A stretch of 64,000 nucleotides of DNA, taken from DASVBE01 sp963770375. Lineage in GTDB: Bacteria; Actinomycetota; Actinomycetes; Streptosporangiales; Streptosporangiaceae. How positions within the stretch are numbered: position 1 is the first letter of the stretch; every line of letters begins with the position of its first letter. The DNA lies in the NCBI GenBank assembly GCA_963770375.1, contig CAVYPM010000017.1, positions 744,001 to 808,000 of the forward strand. Direction: 5' to 3'. The notes under the pieces were generated by a model. That model made no database searches, was not told the DNA's origin, and saw only the letters and a list, made by a program, of their open reading frames with translations. Of the stretch, positions 36,854 to 45,331 are shown piece after piece. The translations under genes were made by a program, and so were the position numbers.

Positions 36854-38051
36854 ATGACCGCCTGCTCACTGCACCTTGCCTGGGATCCCGCGCTGGCCGG
36901 ATACGACTTCGGGCCCGGGCACCCGCTGGCCCCGGTCCGGGTCGAGCTGACCATCGCGCTGGCCCGCGCGCTGGGTGTGCTCGGCCACGACGTGTGCGTG
37001 GTCAGCGCCGAAGCCGCCCCGGACGCCGAGCTGGAGCGGGTGCACGACCCGCGCTACCTGGCCGCGGTGCGGGCCGCGGGCCAGGACCCGGACCGTCCGC
37101 CGCCGCCCGGCTTCGGCCTCGGCACCCCGGACGACCCGGTGTTCCCCCGGATGCACGAGGCGTCCGCGCTGGTCGCCGGGGCGACGCTGGCCGCGGTCCA
37201 GGCGATGTGGTCGGGTGCGTCCGAGCACGGCGCGAGCATCGCCGGCGGCCTGCACCATGCGATGCGCGGCTACGCCAGCGGGTTCTGCGTGTACAACGAC
37301 CCGGCCATCGCGATCGCCTGGCTGCTCGACCACGGCGCCGAGCGGGTCGGCTACGTGGACATCGATGTGCACCACGGCGACGGCGTGCAGGCCGCGTTCT
37401 GGGACGACCCCCGGGTGCTGACGATCAGCCTGCACGAGGACCCCAGGACGCTGTTCCCCGGCACCGGGCGGCCCACCGAGACCGGCGGCCCGAACGCGCC
37501 CGGCAGCGCGGTCAACGTGGCCCTGCCGGCCGGCACCGGCGACGCGGGCTGGCTGCGCGCCTTCCACGCGGTGGTCCCGCCGCTGCTCCGCGCGTTCGCC
37601 CCGCAGGTGCTGGTCAGCCAGCACGGCTGCGACACGCACCGCCTCGACCCGCTGGCCAACCTGCGCCTGTCCGTGGACGGCCAGCGGGCCGCGCACGCCG
37701 CCGTGCACCAGCTGGCCCACGAGGTGGCCGGCGGCCGCTGGCTGCTGTGCGGGGGCGGCGGCTACGCGCTGACCGAGGTGGTCCCGAGGACCTGGACGCA
37801 CCTGCTGGCCGAGGCGGCGGGCGCGCCGGTCGACCCAAGCACGCCCACCCCGCCGGAGTGGCGGGCCGAGGCGGAGCGGCGCACCGGCCGGCCCGCGCCC
37901 GCCTCGATGACCGACGGCGAGCCAGCCACCTACACCCCTTACGCCGACGGCCAGGACCCGGCCAGCCCGGTCGACCGGGCCATAGCCGCCACTCAGGCCG
38001 CGAGCTTCCCCGAGCACGGCCTCTGCCGGCGCCGCCGCGTCACCGTGCTAG
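36854..38051 (+). CDS. Histone-deacetylase-superfamily / acetoin utilization AcuC-like protein
   Basis: About 395 residues. Zn-dependent arginase-like deacetylase motifs occur in order: AGGLHHAMRGYASGFCVYND, VGYVDIDVHHGDGVQ, DDPRVLTISLHED, VSQHGCDTHRLDPL, CGGGGYALTEV. AcuC-type enzymes remove acetyl groups from proteins such as acetyl-CoA synthetase, linking it to acetate/acetoin metabolism. ATG 36854 follows AAAGGATGGGTAC. The C terminus reads ASFPEHGL, typical of the family end, then runs without a stop through the opposite-strand dehydrogenase to 39157. A one-base error near 38020 is likely, with the TAG at 38049-38051 in another frame as the real end. Confidence 0.82.
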
Positions 38052-38092
38052 GCGCTGCGCGATCTGGGGTGGCTGGCCGGTCGCGCGGGTGG

Positions 38093-39097
38093 TCAGCCTG
38101 CCGCGTGAAGGACGGCGGCGCCGCGGACGCGGCCGGCGGCCAGGTCTGCCAGGGCCTGGTCCGCCCGGTCCAGCGGGTAGAGCTCTGTGGTGACCTGCAG
38201 GCGGAGCCGGCTGGCCAGTTGAAGGAACTCCTCGGCGTCGCCCCGGGTGTTCGCGGTGACGCTGCGCAGGGTCCGCTCCTGGAACAGGTGCCTGGCGTAG
38301 TCCAGCGCCGGGATCGCGGACAGGTAGATGCCGGCCACGGCCAGCGTGCCGCCGCGGTCCAGCGCGGCCAGCGCGACCGGGACCAGGTCCCCGGCGGGCG
38401 CGAAGATGATGGCCGAGTCCAGCGGCTCGGGCGCCGGGTCGAAGGTGCCCTGCGCGGACGCCGCGCCCAGGCTGAGCGCCAGCTCGCGCGCCGCGGCCCC
38501 GCGGGTGAACACGTGCACGGCCGCGCCCTGGGCCACCGCGACCTGGGTGGCCAGGTGCGCGGACCCGCCGAACCCCCACACCCCGAGCCGCCCGCCCGGC
38601 GGGACCTCGGCCCGCAGCAGCGCCCGGTAGCCGATGATCCCGGCGCACAGCAACGGTGCGGCCTGCTCGTCGCTGAACCCGTCCGGCAGGTGATGCACGT
38701 AGGCGTCGGCGGCCACCAGGTACTCGGCGTACCCGCCAGGGATGTCCCACCCGGTGTACACCGAGGCGGGGCACAGGTTCTCCAGGCCCCGCCGGCAGTA
38801 CCGGCACCGCCCGTCGGTCCCCGCCAGCCAGGCCACGCCGACCCGGTCCCCGGTTGTGAAACGGGTCGTCCCTGGCCCGGCCGCGGCTACCTCCCCCACG
38901 ACCTCGTGCCCCGGCGTGACATCGGGCCGCCTGGGCGGCAGGTCGCCCTCCGCGAGGTGCAGGTCGGTCCGGCAGACCCCGCAGCAGCGCACCTTGATGA
39001 GCAGCTCGCCCGGCCCCGGCTCGGGCACCGGCCGCTCGGTGAGCCGCAGCGGCCCGCTGGCCACCGGCCCCGGCTGATGCACTACCCACGCGCGCAC
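38093..39097 (-). CDS. Zinc-dependent alcohol dehydrogenase (MDR family)
   Basis: A 334-residue medium-chain dehydrogenase. Catalytic zinc ligands are in CGVCRTDLH, GHEVVGEVAAAGP and later Cys165; the nucleotide motif is GVWGFGGSAHLATQVA. The structural-zinc loop is TDGRCRYCRRGLENLC, where the first Cys of the usual Cx2Cx2Cx7C is Asp. It belongs to the group that oxidises or reduces aldehydes and alcohols with NAD(P). It is convergent with the deacetylase gene and divergent from a second aminotransferase. Confidence 0.88.
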   Translation of the reverse strand: MRAWVVHQPGPVASGPLRLTERPVPEPGPGELLIKVRCCGVCRTDLHLAEGDLPPRRPDVTPGHEVVGEVAAAGPGTTRFTTGDRVGVAWLAGTDGRCRYCRRGLENLCPASVYTGWDIPGGYAEYLVAADAYVHHLPDGFSDEQAAPLLCAGIIGYRALLRAEVPPGGRLGVWGFGGSAHLATQVAVAQGAAVHVFTRGAAARELALSLGAASAQGTFDPAPEPLDSAIIFAPAGDLVPVALAALDRGGTLAVAGIYLSAIPALDYARHLFQERTLRSVTANTRGDAEEFLQLASRLRLQVTTELYPLDRADQALADLAAGRVRGAAVLHAAG

Positions 39098-39155
39098 ACG
39101 CCCAGCCTACGGATGCCCTGCTCGTCTGAAGCCAGCCCGGGGAGGGGCATCGTCT

Positions 39156-39303
39156 GAGCTCGACGACTTTCCCGCGGAGATCATCCCGCGGCACGTGGCG
39201 GCCGCTGAGCTCCGAGCTGGTCTCCGCCGGCGTCAGCGGCGATCTGGCCGCGCACCGGCTGGGCGCCGGTTACCGGGCGGGGCTGATCCGCGGCGTGATC
39301 TGA
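39156..39303 (+). pseudogene. Possible 3' remnant of an upstream gene
   Basis: Two short frames look protein-like: ELDDFPAEIIPRHVAAAEL (39156 onward) and LSSELVSAGVSGDLAAHRLG to GLIRGVI, the latter stopping at TGA 39301-39303, 7 bp before the aminotransferase start. Together they could be the frameshifted end of a gene whose 5' part is missing (the opposite-strand dehydrogenase starts at 39097). I cannot name it, and it may be chance in GC-rich DNA. Confidence 0.25.
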
Positions 39304-39310
39304 TGGCGGG

Positions 39311-40480
39311 GTGAGACTCCCGCTCCTGAACAGCCGCATGGCCCCGATGGGCACCACGATCTTCGCCGAGATGTCCGCGATGGCGGTCGCCACCAAGTCG
39401 GTGAACCTGGGCCAGGGCTTTCCCGACACCGACGGGCCCGCGGTGGTGGCCGAGGCCGCCGCGGCGGCGATCATGGCCGGGCGGGGCAACCAGTACCCGC
39501 CCGGGCCCGGCGTGCCCGAGCTGCGCCGCGCCATTGCCGCGCACCAGCAGAGGTTCTACGGCCTGGACGTGAACCCGGACACCGAGGTGCTGGTCACCGC
39601 GGGCGCGACCGAGGCGATCGCCGCGGCGCTGCTGGCGCTGACCGAGCCCGGTGACGAGGTGATCGCGTTCGAGCCGTACTACGACTCCTACGCGGCCTGC
39701 ATCGCGCTGGCCGGGGCGGTCCGGGTGCCGGTCACCCTGCGCCCGCCGGGTTTCCGCCCGGACCTGGACGCACTGCGCGCCGCGATCACCCCGCGCACCC
39801 GGCTGATCCTGCTGAACACCCCGCACAACCCGACCGGCGCGGTCTTCAGCCGGGCCGAGCTCACCGCGATCGCGGACCTGGCCGTCGAGCACGACCTGCT
39901 GGTGATCACCGACGAGGTGTACGAGCACATGGTGTTCGACGGCGAGCATGTGCCGATCGTGACGCTGCCGGGCATGGCCGGCCGGACCGTGACGATCAGC
40001 TCGGCGGGCAAGACGTTCGCCTTCACCGGCTGGAAGATCGGCTGGGTGACCGGGTCGGCCGAGCTGGTGACCGCGGTCCGCACGGTCAAGCAGTTCCTCA
40101 CGTTCGTCAACGGCGGGCCGTTCCAGTACGCGGTGGCCGAGGGCCTGGCCCTGCCGGACAGCTACTACGCGCAGCTGAACGGGGACCTGCGGGCCCGGCG
40201 TGACCTGCTCTGCGACGGCCTGGCGGAGGCCGGGTTCGCGGTCTACCGGCCCGCGGGGACCTACTTCGTCACCACCGATATCAGCGCGCTGGGCGAGACC
40301 GACGGGATCGCGTTCTGCCGTTCCCTGCCGGAGCGGGCCGGCGTGGTGGCCATCCCGGCCGCGGTGTTCTACGACGACGCCAAGGCCGGCGAGTCGCTGG
40401 TCCGGTTCGCGTTCTGCAAGAAGCCCGAAGTGCTGGAGGAGGCACTGACCCGGCTCCGCCGCGGCCTGGCCTCCTCGTAA
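39311..40480 (+). CDS. PLP-dependent aminotransferase (DapC/kynurenine-aminotransferase-like)
   Basis: A 389-residue fold-type I enzyme: GTTIFAEMSAMAVATKSVNLGQGFPDTDGP at the start (typical of the N-succinyldiaminopimelate or kynurenine/glutamine aminotransferase group), NTPHNPTGAVFS, ITDEVYEHMVF, and the PLP Lys234 in SSAGKTFAFTGWKIG. GTG 39311 is the start. The likely reactions are lysine biosynthesis (succinyl-DAP) or a 2-oxoacid transaminase; sequence alone does not decide. It stands between a dehydrogenase on the other strand and a GNAT gene. Confidence 0.87.
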   Translation: MRLPLLNSRMAPMGTTIFAEMSAMAVATKSVNLGQGFPDTDGPAVVAEAAAAAIMAGRGNQYPPGPGVPELRRAIAAHQQRFYGLDVNPDTEVLVTAGATEAIAAALLALTEPGDEVIAFEPYYDSYAACIALAGAVRVPVTLRPPGFRPDLDALRAAITPRTRLILLNTPHNPTGAVFSRAELTAIADLAVEHDLLVITDEVYEHMVFDGEHVPIVTLPGMAGRTVTISSAGKTFAFTGWKIGWVTGSAELVTAVRTVKQFLTFVNGGPFQYAVAEGLALPDSYYAQLNGDLRARRDLLCDGLAEAGFAVYRPAGTYFVTTDISALGETDGIAFCRSLPERAGVVAIPAAVFYDDAKAGESLVRFAFCKKPEVLEEALTRLRRGLASS

Positions 40481-40602
40481 CCCCAGCCCCACCCGCCCCA
40501 AACCGTAGCGATGGGCGGTCGGCGGGAACAGCTGGGTGGGGGCGGGTGTTGCAGCGGGCGGACCGGCCGGCCCGGACCTGGGCTGACCGACGACCGGGAC
40601 GA

Positions 40603-41274
40603 GTGATACCCGTGCTGAACCCCTACCTGTACGCCGCGCTGGCCGAGCAGCACGGCGCCAAGCTGCGGGCCGACGCCCGGCAGGCCCGGCTGGCCCGCTC
40701 CGGCGGCAGGAACCGCCTGGTCCGGCTGCGCGACGGCTCCGCGGTGCTGATCAACCCGGTCCGCAGCGCCGACGCGCCGCTGCTGGCCGAGGGATTCGAG
40801 CGGCTGAGCGCCAAATCCCGGCTGACCCGCTTCCTCAGCCCGAAGAAGCAGCTGTCCGCCCGTGAGCTGCGCTACTTCACCGACATCGACCACCACAACC
40901 ACGAGGCGCTGGGCGCGATCAGCGTCGAGGACGGCCGCGGCGTGGGCATCGCCCGCTACGTGCGGGACACCGAGGACCCGCAGGCGGCCGAGATCGCGGT
41001 CACGATCGTGGACGAGTGGCAGGGCCGGGGCCTGGGCACGCTGCTGCTCACCCAGCTGACCAAGCGGGCCCGGCAGGAGGGCATCAGCCGGTTCAACGCG
41101 CTGGTCGCGGACGGCAACGAGCCGGTGCTGGCGCTGCTGCGCCGCACCAGCAGCGAGCTCCGCCCGGTCCGGCGCGAGCCGGGGGCGATGTTCTACCACG
41201 TGATCCCGCTCGGCGAGGAGACCGCCGCGGCGGACGCGGAACCGGCCGCCACGGCGTGCAGCCCGGCGGCGTAA
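40603..41274 (+). CDS. GNAT-family N-acetyltransferase
   Basis: About 223 residues. The acetyl-CoA motif is VTIVDEWQGRGLGTLLLTQLTKRARQEGI with Q/R-x-x-G-x-G/A; further signatures are SRLTRFLSPKKQLSARELRYF and HHNHEALGAISVEDGRGVGIARY. This is the GNAT subgroup also found fused to Pat-type lysine acetyltransferases, so protein acetylation is conceivable, and the nearby AcuC-like deacetylase gives it a possible partner. Start is uncertain among GTG 40603, GTG 40612 and the TTG 40546. Confidence 0.8.
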   Translation: MIPVLNPYLYAALAEQHGAKLRADARQARLARSGGRNRLVRLRDGSAVLINPVRSADAPLLAEGFERLSAKSRLTRFLSPKKQLSARELRYFTDIDHHNHEALGAISVEDGRGVGIARYVRDTEDPQAAEIAVTIVDEWQGRGLGTLLLTQLTKRARQEGISRFNALVADGNEPVLALLRRTSSELRPVRREPGAMFYHVIPLGEETAAADAEPAATACSPAA

Positions 41275-41331
41275 CCGCTGCCGCCCGGGAGCGGATGTCA
41301 CAGACCGGCGGGGCTGCCTCGTCAACGGGGT

Positions 41332-41805
41332 ATGCACACCAGAATCAAGCAGGCCGCCGCGGCCTTGCTGGCCCTGACCGCCGCGCTGGTCGGCGGCTGG
41401 GCCGAGTTCGCACCCCTGTCGTTCTACCGCTCGTTCCCGCTGGCCGGGCATCCCTGGATCGCCCCGCTCGGCCCGTACAACGAGCACCTGACCCGCGATG
41501 TCGGCGGCCTCTACCTGGCCCTGCTGGTGCTCACCGGCTGGGCGGCGATCCGGCCGCACGTTGGCACTCTGCGGCTGGCCGGGGCCGCGTGGCTCGCGTT
41601 CAGCCTCCCCCACCTGGTCTTCCACCTGCTGCACCTGGACGAGCTCGGCACGGCGGACAAGATCGGCAACATCGTCTCGCTGGCCGCGAACGTGGCCCTG
41701 GCCCTGGTGCTGGTCGCGCCGTCCCGGGCGGAGGCGGGCCGCCAGGCCCGGTCCGCGCCCGCGGAGCGGGCCACGGCCGGCACGGGACAGGAGGCCAGAC
41801 GATGA
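41332..41805 (+). CDS. Small integral membrane protein (DoxX/DUF4345-like)
   Basis: 157 residues with four helices (AALLALTAALVGGWAEF, DVGGLYLALLVLTGWAAI, LAGAAWLAFSLPHLVFHLL, IGNIVSLAANVALALVLVA). The HLVFHLLHLDEL and PYNEHLTRDVGG motifs resemble small redox-associated membrane proteins of actinomycetes. Its TGA overlaps the ATG of the next gene by 4 bp, so it belongs to the NmrA-SigJ unit. Confidence 0.78.
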   Translation: MHTRIKQAAAALLALTAALVGGWAEFAPLSFYRSFPLAGHPWIAPLGPYNEHLTRDVGGLYLALLVLTGWAAIRPHVGTLRLAGAAWLAFSLPHLVFHLLHLDELGTADKIGNIVSLAANVALALVLVAPSRAEAGRQARSAPAERATAGTGQEARR

Positions 41806-42629
41806 AGATCGCAGTGGCGGGCGGGACCGGGGTGACCGGGCGGCACGTGACCGAATCCGTGCGCGCGGCGGGCCACACCGCCGTGGTGCTGTCCCGGTCA
41901 GCCGGGGTGGACCTCATGGACGGCCGCGGGCTGGCGGACGCACTGCGCGGGGTGTCCGCGGTCATCGACGTGACCAACACGACGACCACCCGCCGGTCCC
42001 GGGCGGTCGCGTTCTTCGGCACCGTCACCAGCAACCTGCTGGCGGCGGAACAGCAGGCCGGGGTCGGCCATCACGTGGCCCTGTCCATCGTCGGCGCCAA
42101 CCGCGTCGGCTTCGGGTACTACCTGGGCAAGCGCCACCAGGAAGAGCTGGTGCTGGCCGGCCCGGTGCCGGGCAGCGTGCTGCGCACCACCCAGTTCCAC
42201 GAGTTCGCCGGCCAGCTGCTCGACCGCGTCCGGGGCCCGGTCGCGATCGCACCGCAGATGCTCTCCCAGCCGGTGGCCGCGGCCGAGGCCGCCGCGGCGC
42301 TGGTCGGGCTGGCCCTGGCCGGGCCCGCCGGGCTGGCCCCCGAGCTGGCCGGCCCGCAGGAGTTCTGGATGGCGGACCTGGTCCGCCGGGTGGCCAGGGC
42401 CCGCGGCCAGCACCGGCCGGTGCTGGCGGTCCGGCTTCCTGGCGCGGCCGGGAAGGCGATGGCCGGGGGCGGGCAGCTGCCGTCAGGCCCGGGACCGCGG
42501 GGCGTGCTGACCTTCGACGAGTGGCTGGCCGCAGGCGGCGCAACCGGGCCAGTACCGGCCAGCACGGGTCCGGCCAGCACGGGTCCAGCCAGCACGGGTC
42601 CGGCCAGCACGGGCCCGGCGGGCCGGTGA
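41802..42629 (+). CDS. NmrA-like NAD(P)-binding protein
   Basis: A 275-residue short-chain-like Rossmann protein: MKIAVAGGTGVTGRHVTESV, VSAVIDVTNTTTTRR, VALSIVGANRVGFGYYLGKRHQEELVLAG. It resembles NmrA/epimerase-like reductases that act on quinones or act as redox sensors. A 5-residue repeat (P-A-S-T-G, four units) extends the C terminus. It is coupled to the small membrane gene upstream (ATGA) and to the sigma factor downstream (TGATG), a layout known for ECF41 sigma-factor operons, where an epimerase-type target gene is adjacent. Confidence 0.85.
   Translation: MKIAVAGGTGVTGRHVTESVRAAGHTAVVLSRSAGVDLMDGRGLADALRGVSAVIDVTNTTTTRRSRAVAFFGTVTSNLLAAEQQAGVGHHVALSIVGANRVGFGYYLGKRHQEELVLAGPVPGSVLRTTQFHEFAGQLLDRVRGPVAIAPQMLSQPVAAAEAAAALVGLALAGPAGLAPELAGPQEFWMADLVRRVARARGQHRPVLAVRLPGAAGKAMAGGGQLPSGPGPRGVLTFDEWLAAGGATGPVPASTGPASTGPASTGPASTGPAGR
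42556..42615 (+). repeat. In-frame 15-bp tandem repeat (four units)
   Basis: Four near-identical units GGCCAGCACGGGTCC code for a PASTG tail at the C terminus of the NmrA-like protein. Unit number may vary between strains. Confidence 0.8.
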
Positions 42630-43531
42630 TGGCCGGCCGGGAAGCCGCGCTGGCCGCGGCGTACCAGCAGGCCAGGCCCCGGCTGGTGCGGGTGGCCTAC
42701 GCGGTTCTTGGCAGCCACGCCGAAGCCGAGGACGTGGTGTCGGACTGCTGGCTGCGGCTGGCCGCCGCCGACGCCCGCGAACCGGTCCTCGACGTGGAAG
42801 CCTGGGCGACGGTCACGGTGGCCCGGGCCGCGCTGGACGCGCTGCGCTCGGCCCGGCGGCGCCGTGAGGTGTACGTCGGGCCGTGGCTGCCCGAGCCGGT
42901 CGTCGGCCTGGAGACCGTGGCCGGCGCCGGGCCGCCCGGGCCCGACCCGGCCGACCGGGTCACGCTGGACGAGACGCTGAGCTACGCCATGCTCGTCGTG
43001 CTGGAGACGCTGACCCCGGCGGAGCGCACCGCGTGGGTGCTGCACGACGTGTTCGGCCTGCCGTTCCCGGCCGTGGCCGAGGCCGTCGGGCGGACGCCCG
43101 CGGCGGTCCGGCAGCTGGCCGCGCGGGCCCGGGCGCACATCAGCGCACGGGCGCCGCGGGTCCCGGTCGGGACCGCCGAGCACGCCGCGGCGGTGACCCG
43201 GTTCCTGGAGGCGGCCATCGGCGGCGACCTGGCCGCCCTGGTCGGCGCGCTCGACCCGGACGTGGTGCTCACCAGCGACGGCGGTGGCCAGGTCAGCGCG
43301 GCCCGGCGGCCAGTGCACGGGGCCGACCGGGTGGCACGGCTCCTGCTCGGCCTGATCGGCCGCATCCCGCCCGCCGCGGAGGTCCAGTTCATCAGCGTCA
43401 ACGGCGCCATCGGCCTGGGCGTTCTCAGCGGCGGCCAGCTGACCACGGTGGCCTCGCTGACCACGGCCAGCGGCCGGATCACCCGCGTCGACCTCGTTCT
43501 CGCCCCGGGAAAACTGCCGGCCCTGCCGTAG
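42629..43531 (+). CDS. sigJ: ECF41-type RNA polymerase sigma factor (SigJ-like)
   Basis: A 300-residue sigma factor: region 2 (RLVRVAYAVLGSHAEAEDVVSDCWLRLAA), region 4 (LETLTPAERTAWVLHDVFGLPFPAVAEAVGRTPAAVRQLAARARAHI), then a C-terminal SnoaL-like domain (about residues 190-300, FLEAAIGGDLAALVGALDPDVVLTSDGGG, RVARLLLGLIG). ECF41 proteins lack a classical anti-sigma factor; the C-terminal domain both activates and restrains them. Their target genes are usually next to them, encoding carboxymuconolactone decarboxylases, oxidoreductases or epimerases, and the coupled NmrA-like gene fits. The start ATG 42629 overlaps the preceding stop. Confidence 0.88.
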   Translation: MAGREAALAAAYQQARPRLVRVAYAVLGSHAEAEDVVSDCWLRLAAADAREPVLDVEAWATVTVARAALDALRSARRRREVYVGPWLPEPVVGLETVAGAGPPGPDPADRVTLDETLSYAMLVVLETLTPAERTAWVLHDVFGLPFPAVAEAVGRTPAAVRQLAARARAHISARAPRVPVGTAEHAAAVTRFLEAAIGGDLAALVGALDPDVVLTSDGGGQVSAARRPVHGADRVARLLLGLIGRIPPAAEVQFISVNGAIGLGVLSGGQLTTVASLTTASGRITRVDLVLAPGKLPALP

Positions 43532-43591
43532 CCCGGCCCCGCCGCGAAAACTCGGTGGGCCGCTGACCTGCGGTTGCCGTAGGTTGGCCGG

Positions 43592-44236
43592 ATGATTCCG
43601 GTCAGTCATGTCCTGGCGTTCGCCGCGGTGGCCGCGGTGCTGATCGCCGTGCCCGGGCCGAGCGTGCTGTTCACGGTCAGCCGTGCGGTGACGGCCGGCC
43701 GCCGGGCCGCCATGTTCACCGTTGTGGGCAACGAGCTGGGCCTGGTCGTGCAGGTCGTCGCGGTCGCGTTCGGCGCGGGCGCGCTCGTCCAGCGGTCCGC
43801 GGAAGTGTTCACCGCGGTCAAGCTGGCCGGCGCGGTGTACCTGGTCTACCTGGGCGTCCAGGCGATCCGGCACCGGCAGTCCATGGCCGCCGCGCTGGCC
43901 GGGAAGGTCGCGCCGGTGACCGGCGGCCGGGCGCTGCGGGACGGGTTCATGGTCGGGGTGGCCAACCCCAAGACGATCGTGTTCCTGACCATCGCGCTGC
44001 CCGGGTTCACCGTGACCGGTCCTGGGTCGCTGCCGGTCCCGGCGCAGATGATCATCCTCGGGATGCTGTTCCCGGTCATCGCGCTCGTCCTGGACAGCGT
44101 GTGGGCGGCCGCCGCGGGCACGGCCCGGCAGTGGTTCGCCCGGTCGCCGCGGCGGCTGGCGCTGGTCGGGGGAACGGGCGGGCTGGTGATGATCGGCCTT
44201 GGTATCAGCCTCGCGGCAACGGGCCGTAACGAATAA
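43592..44236 (+). CDS. LysE-family amino acid exporter
   Basis: A 214-residue six-helix transporter: LIAVPGPSVLFTVSRAVTAGRRAAMF, LVYLGVQAIRHR, ALRDGFMVGVANPKTIVFLTIALPGF. The PGP motif of helix 1 and NPKT in the middle are the LysE/RhtB markers. It probably exports an amino acid or derivative; substrate unknown. It follows the sigma factor by 60 bp, so co-transcription is possible. Confidence 0.88.
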   Translation: MIPVSHVLAFAAVAAVLIAVPGPSVLFTVSRAVTAGRRAAMFTVVGNELGLVVQVVAVAFGAGALVQRSAEVFTAVKLAGAVYLVYLGVQAIRHRQSMAAALAGKVAPVTGGRALRDGFMVGVANPKTIVFLTIALPGFTVTGPGSLPVPAQMIILGMLFPVIALVLDSVWAAAAGTARQWFARSPRRLALVGGTGGLVMIGLGISLAATGRNE

Positions 44237-44282
44237 ACCTTCGGCTCGCGGCCCGGAGCAGGCTAGCGAGGATCGTGGCGGG

Positions 44283-45109
44283 TCAGCCGGGTTTGCGGCC
44301 CCAGGTCGTGAAGTACAGCATCGGCAGCATCACCGTGCCCGGCGCCTCGATGTGCGCGCGGGCGGCCCGGTCCAGGTCGTCCAGCTCGCGCTCGGTGAGC
44401 AGCCCGGCGGCCAGGATCCGCGGCCGCAGGCTGCGGACCAGGTCCGGGACGATCATGCGGCGCCGGTGCCCGGCCGGGTGCAGGTCCGCGTAGACGCGCG
44501 TGCCGACGTCGGTCAGCCCGGCGTCCCGGTACAGCGCGGCCACCCGGCGGCCCATGCCCAGGTCGGCATCGGCCAGCTGCCAGGCCTGGCGGAGCAGCGC
44601 GGCCAGCCTGTCCCACGCCTCGTGCGGCGGGTCGCAGATGCAGATGGCGTCGGCCTCCTCGCCGGCCACCCAGCCGCCGGGCCGGGCCAGCCGCGCCATC
44701 TCCGCCACCACGTCGCCCGGCCACGGGATGTTGATCAGCAGCAGCCGCGCGTAGACCAGGTCGAACGAGCCGCGGCAGACCGGTCGCGCGGGCGTCGGCG
44801 CACCGGACGGTCACGTTTCCCAGGCCCCGCGCGGCGGCGAAGTCCCCGGCCAGGCGGACGTGGTCCGGGTTGACGTCCACGCCGGTGACGTGACCGCCGG
44901 GTGCCGTCAGGCCGGCCAGCAGGCCGAGGTTGCCGCGGGCCGCAGCCCAGGTCGAGGGTGTTCCAGCCGGGCTGGACACCCAGCCGGGCGAACAGTTCCT
45001 CGCTGCGCGGCCGCAGGTCATCGGCCTGCCTGCGGAGCCGTTCCTGCTCGATGCCGCCGCTGCCCAGCGTGTACTGCGGCAGTGTCACGCTCTCCGTCAT
45101 GGTTCTCAT
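44283..45109 (-). CDS. SAM-dependent methyltransferase (two frameshifts)
   Basis: About 275 residues read in three frames. ATG 45109 (after GGAAGGGGCG) gives MRTMTESVTLPQYTLG and WNTLDLGCGP, the start of SAM motif I. After a break near 44940, GGHVTGVDVNPDHVRLAG and VTVRCADARAT continue. After a second near 44780, VYARLLLINIPWPGDVV and AEMARLARPGGWVAGEE follow to TGA 44283. This is a class I methyltransferase; substrate unknown. The breaks fall inside the SAM fold, so if real the enzyme is dead. Confidence 0.78.
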
Positions 45110-45331
45110 CGCCCCTTCCCTGCCGTCCTGGTGACCCGACGGTAGGCAGCCCGGGGCCCACCGCCTCAGGGTGGCCCCCTGAACTTCTCCGGGCTAGCCC
45201 CGAGAGCACCGGCCACCGCCTGGCCTGCGAGACTCCGGGTGCGGGGCCGGACGGCGGGACCGGGAAACTTGATCTTGCGGGTCCGTGCGGGCCGGGGACA
45301 GACTGGCGGGAACCAGGAGGAGGGTGGCGCA

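Noticed and set aside
36791..39157. 788-codon frame suggesting a deacetylase fused to another domain
   Set aside because: The part after 38051 is antisense to the dehydrogenase and has no homology pattern; the stop has probably been lost by an indel.
42556..42615. Tandem repeat considered as CRISPR
   Set aside because: Contiguous 15-bp units without spacers, in frame and coding for PASTG.
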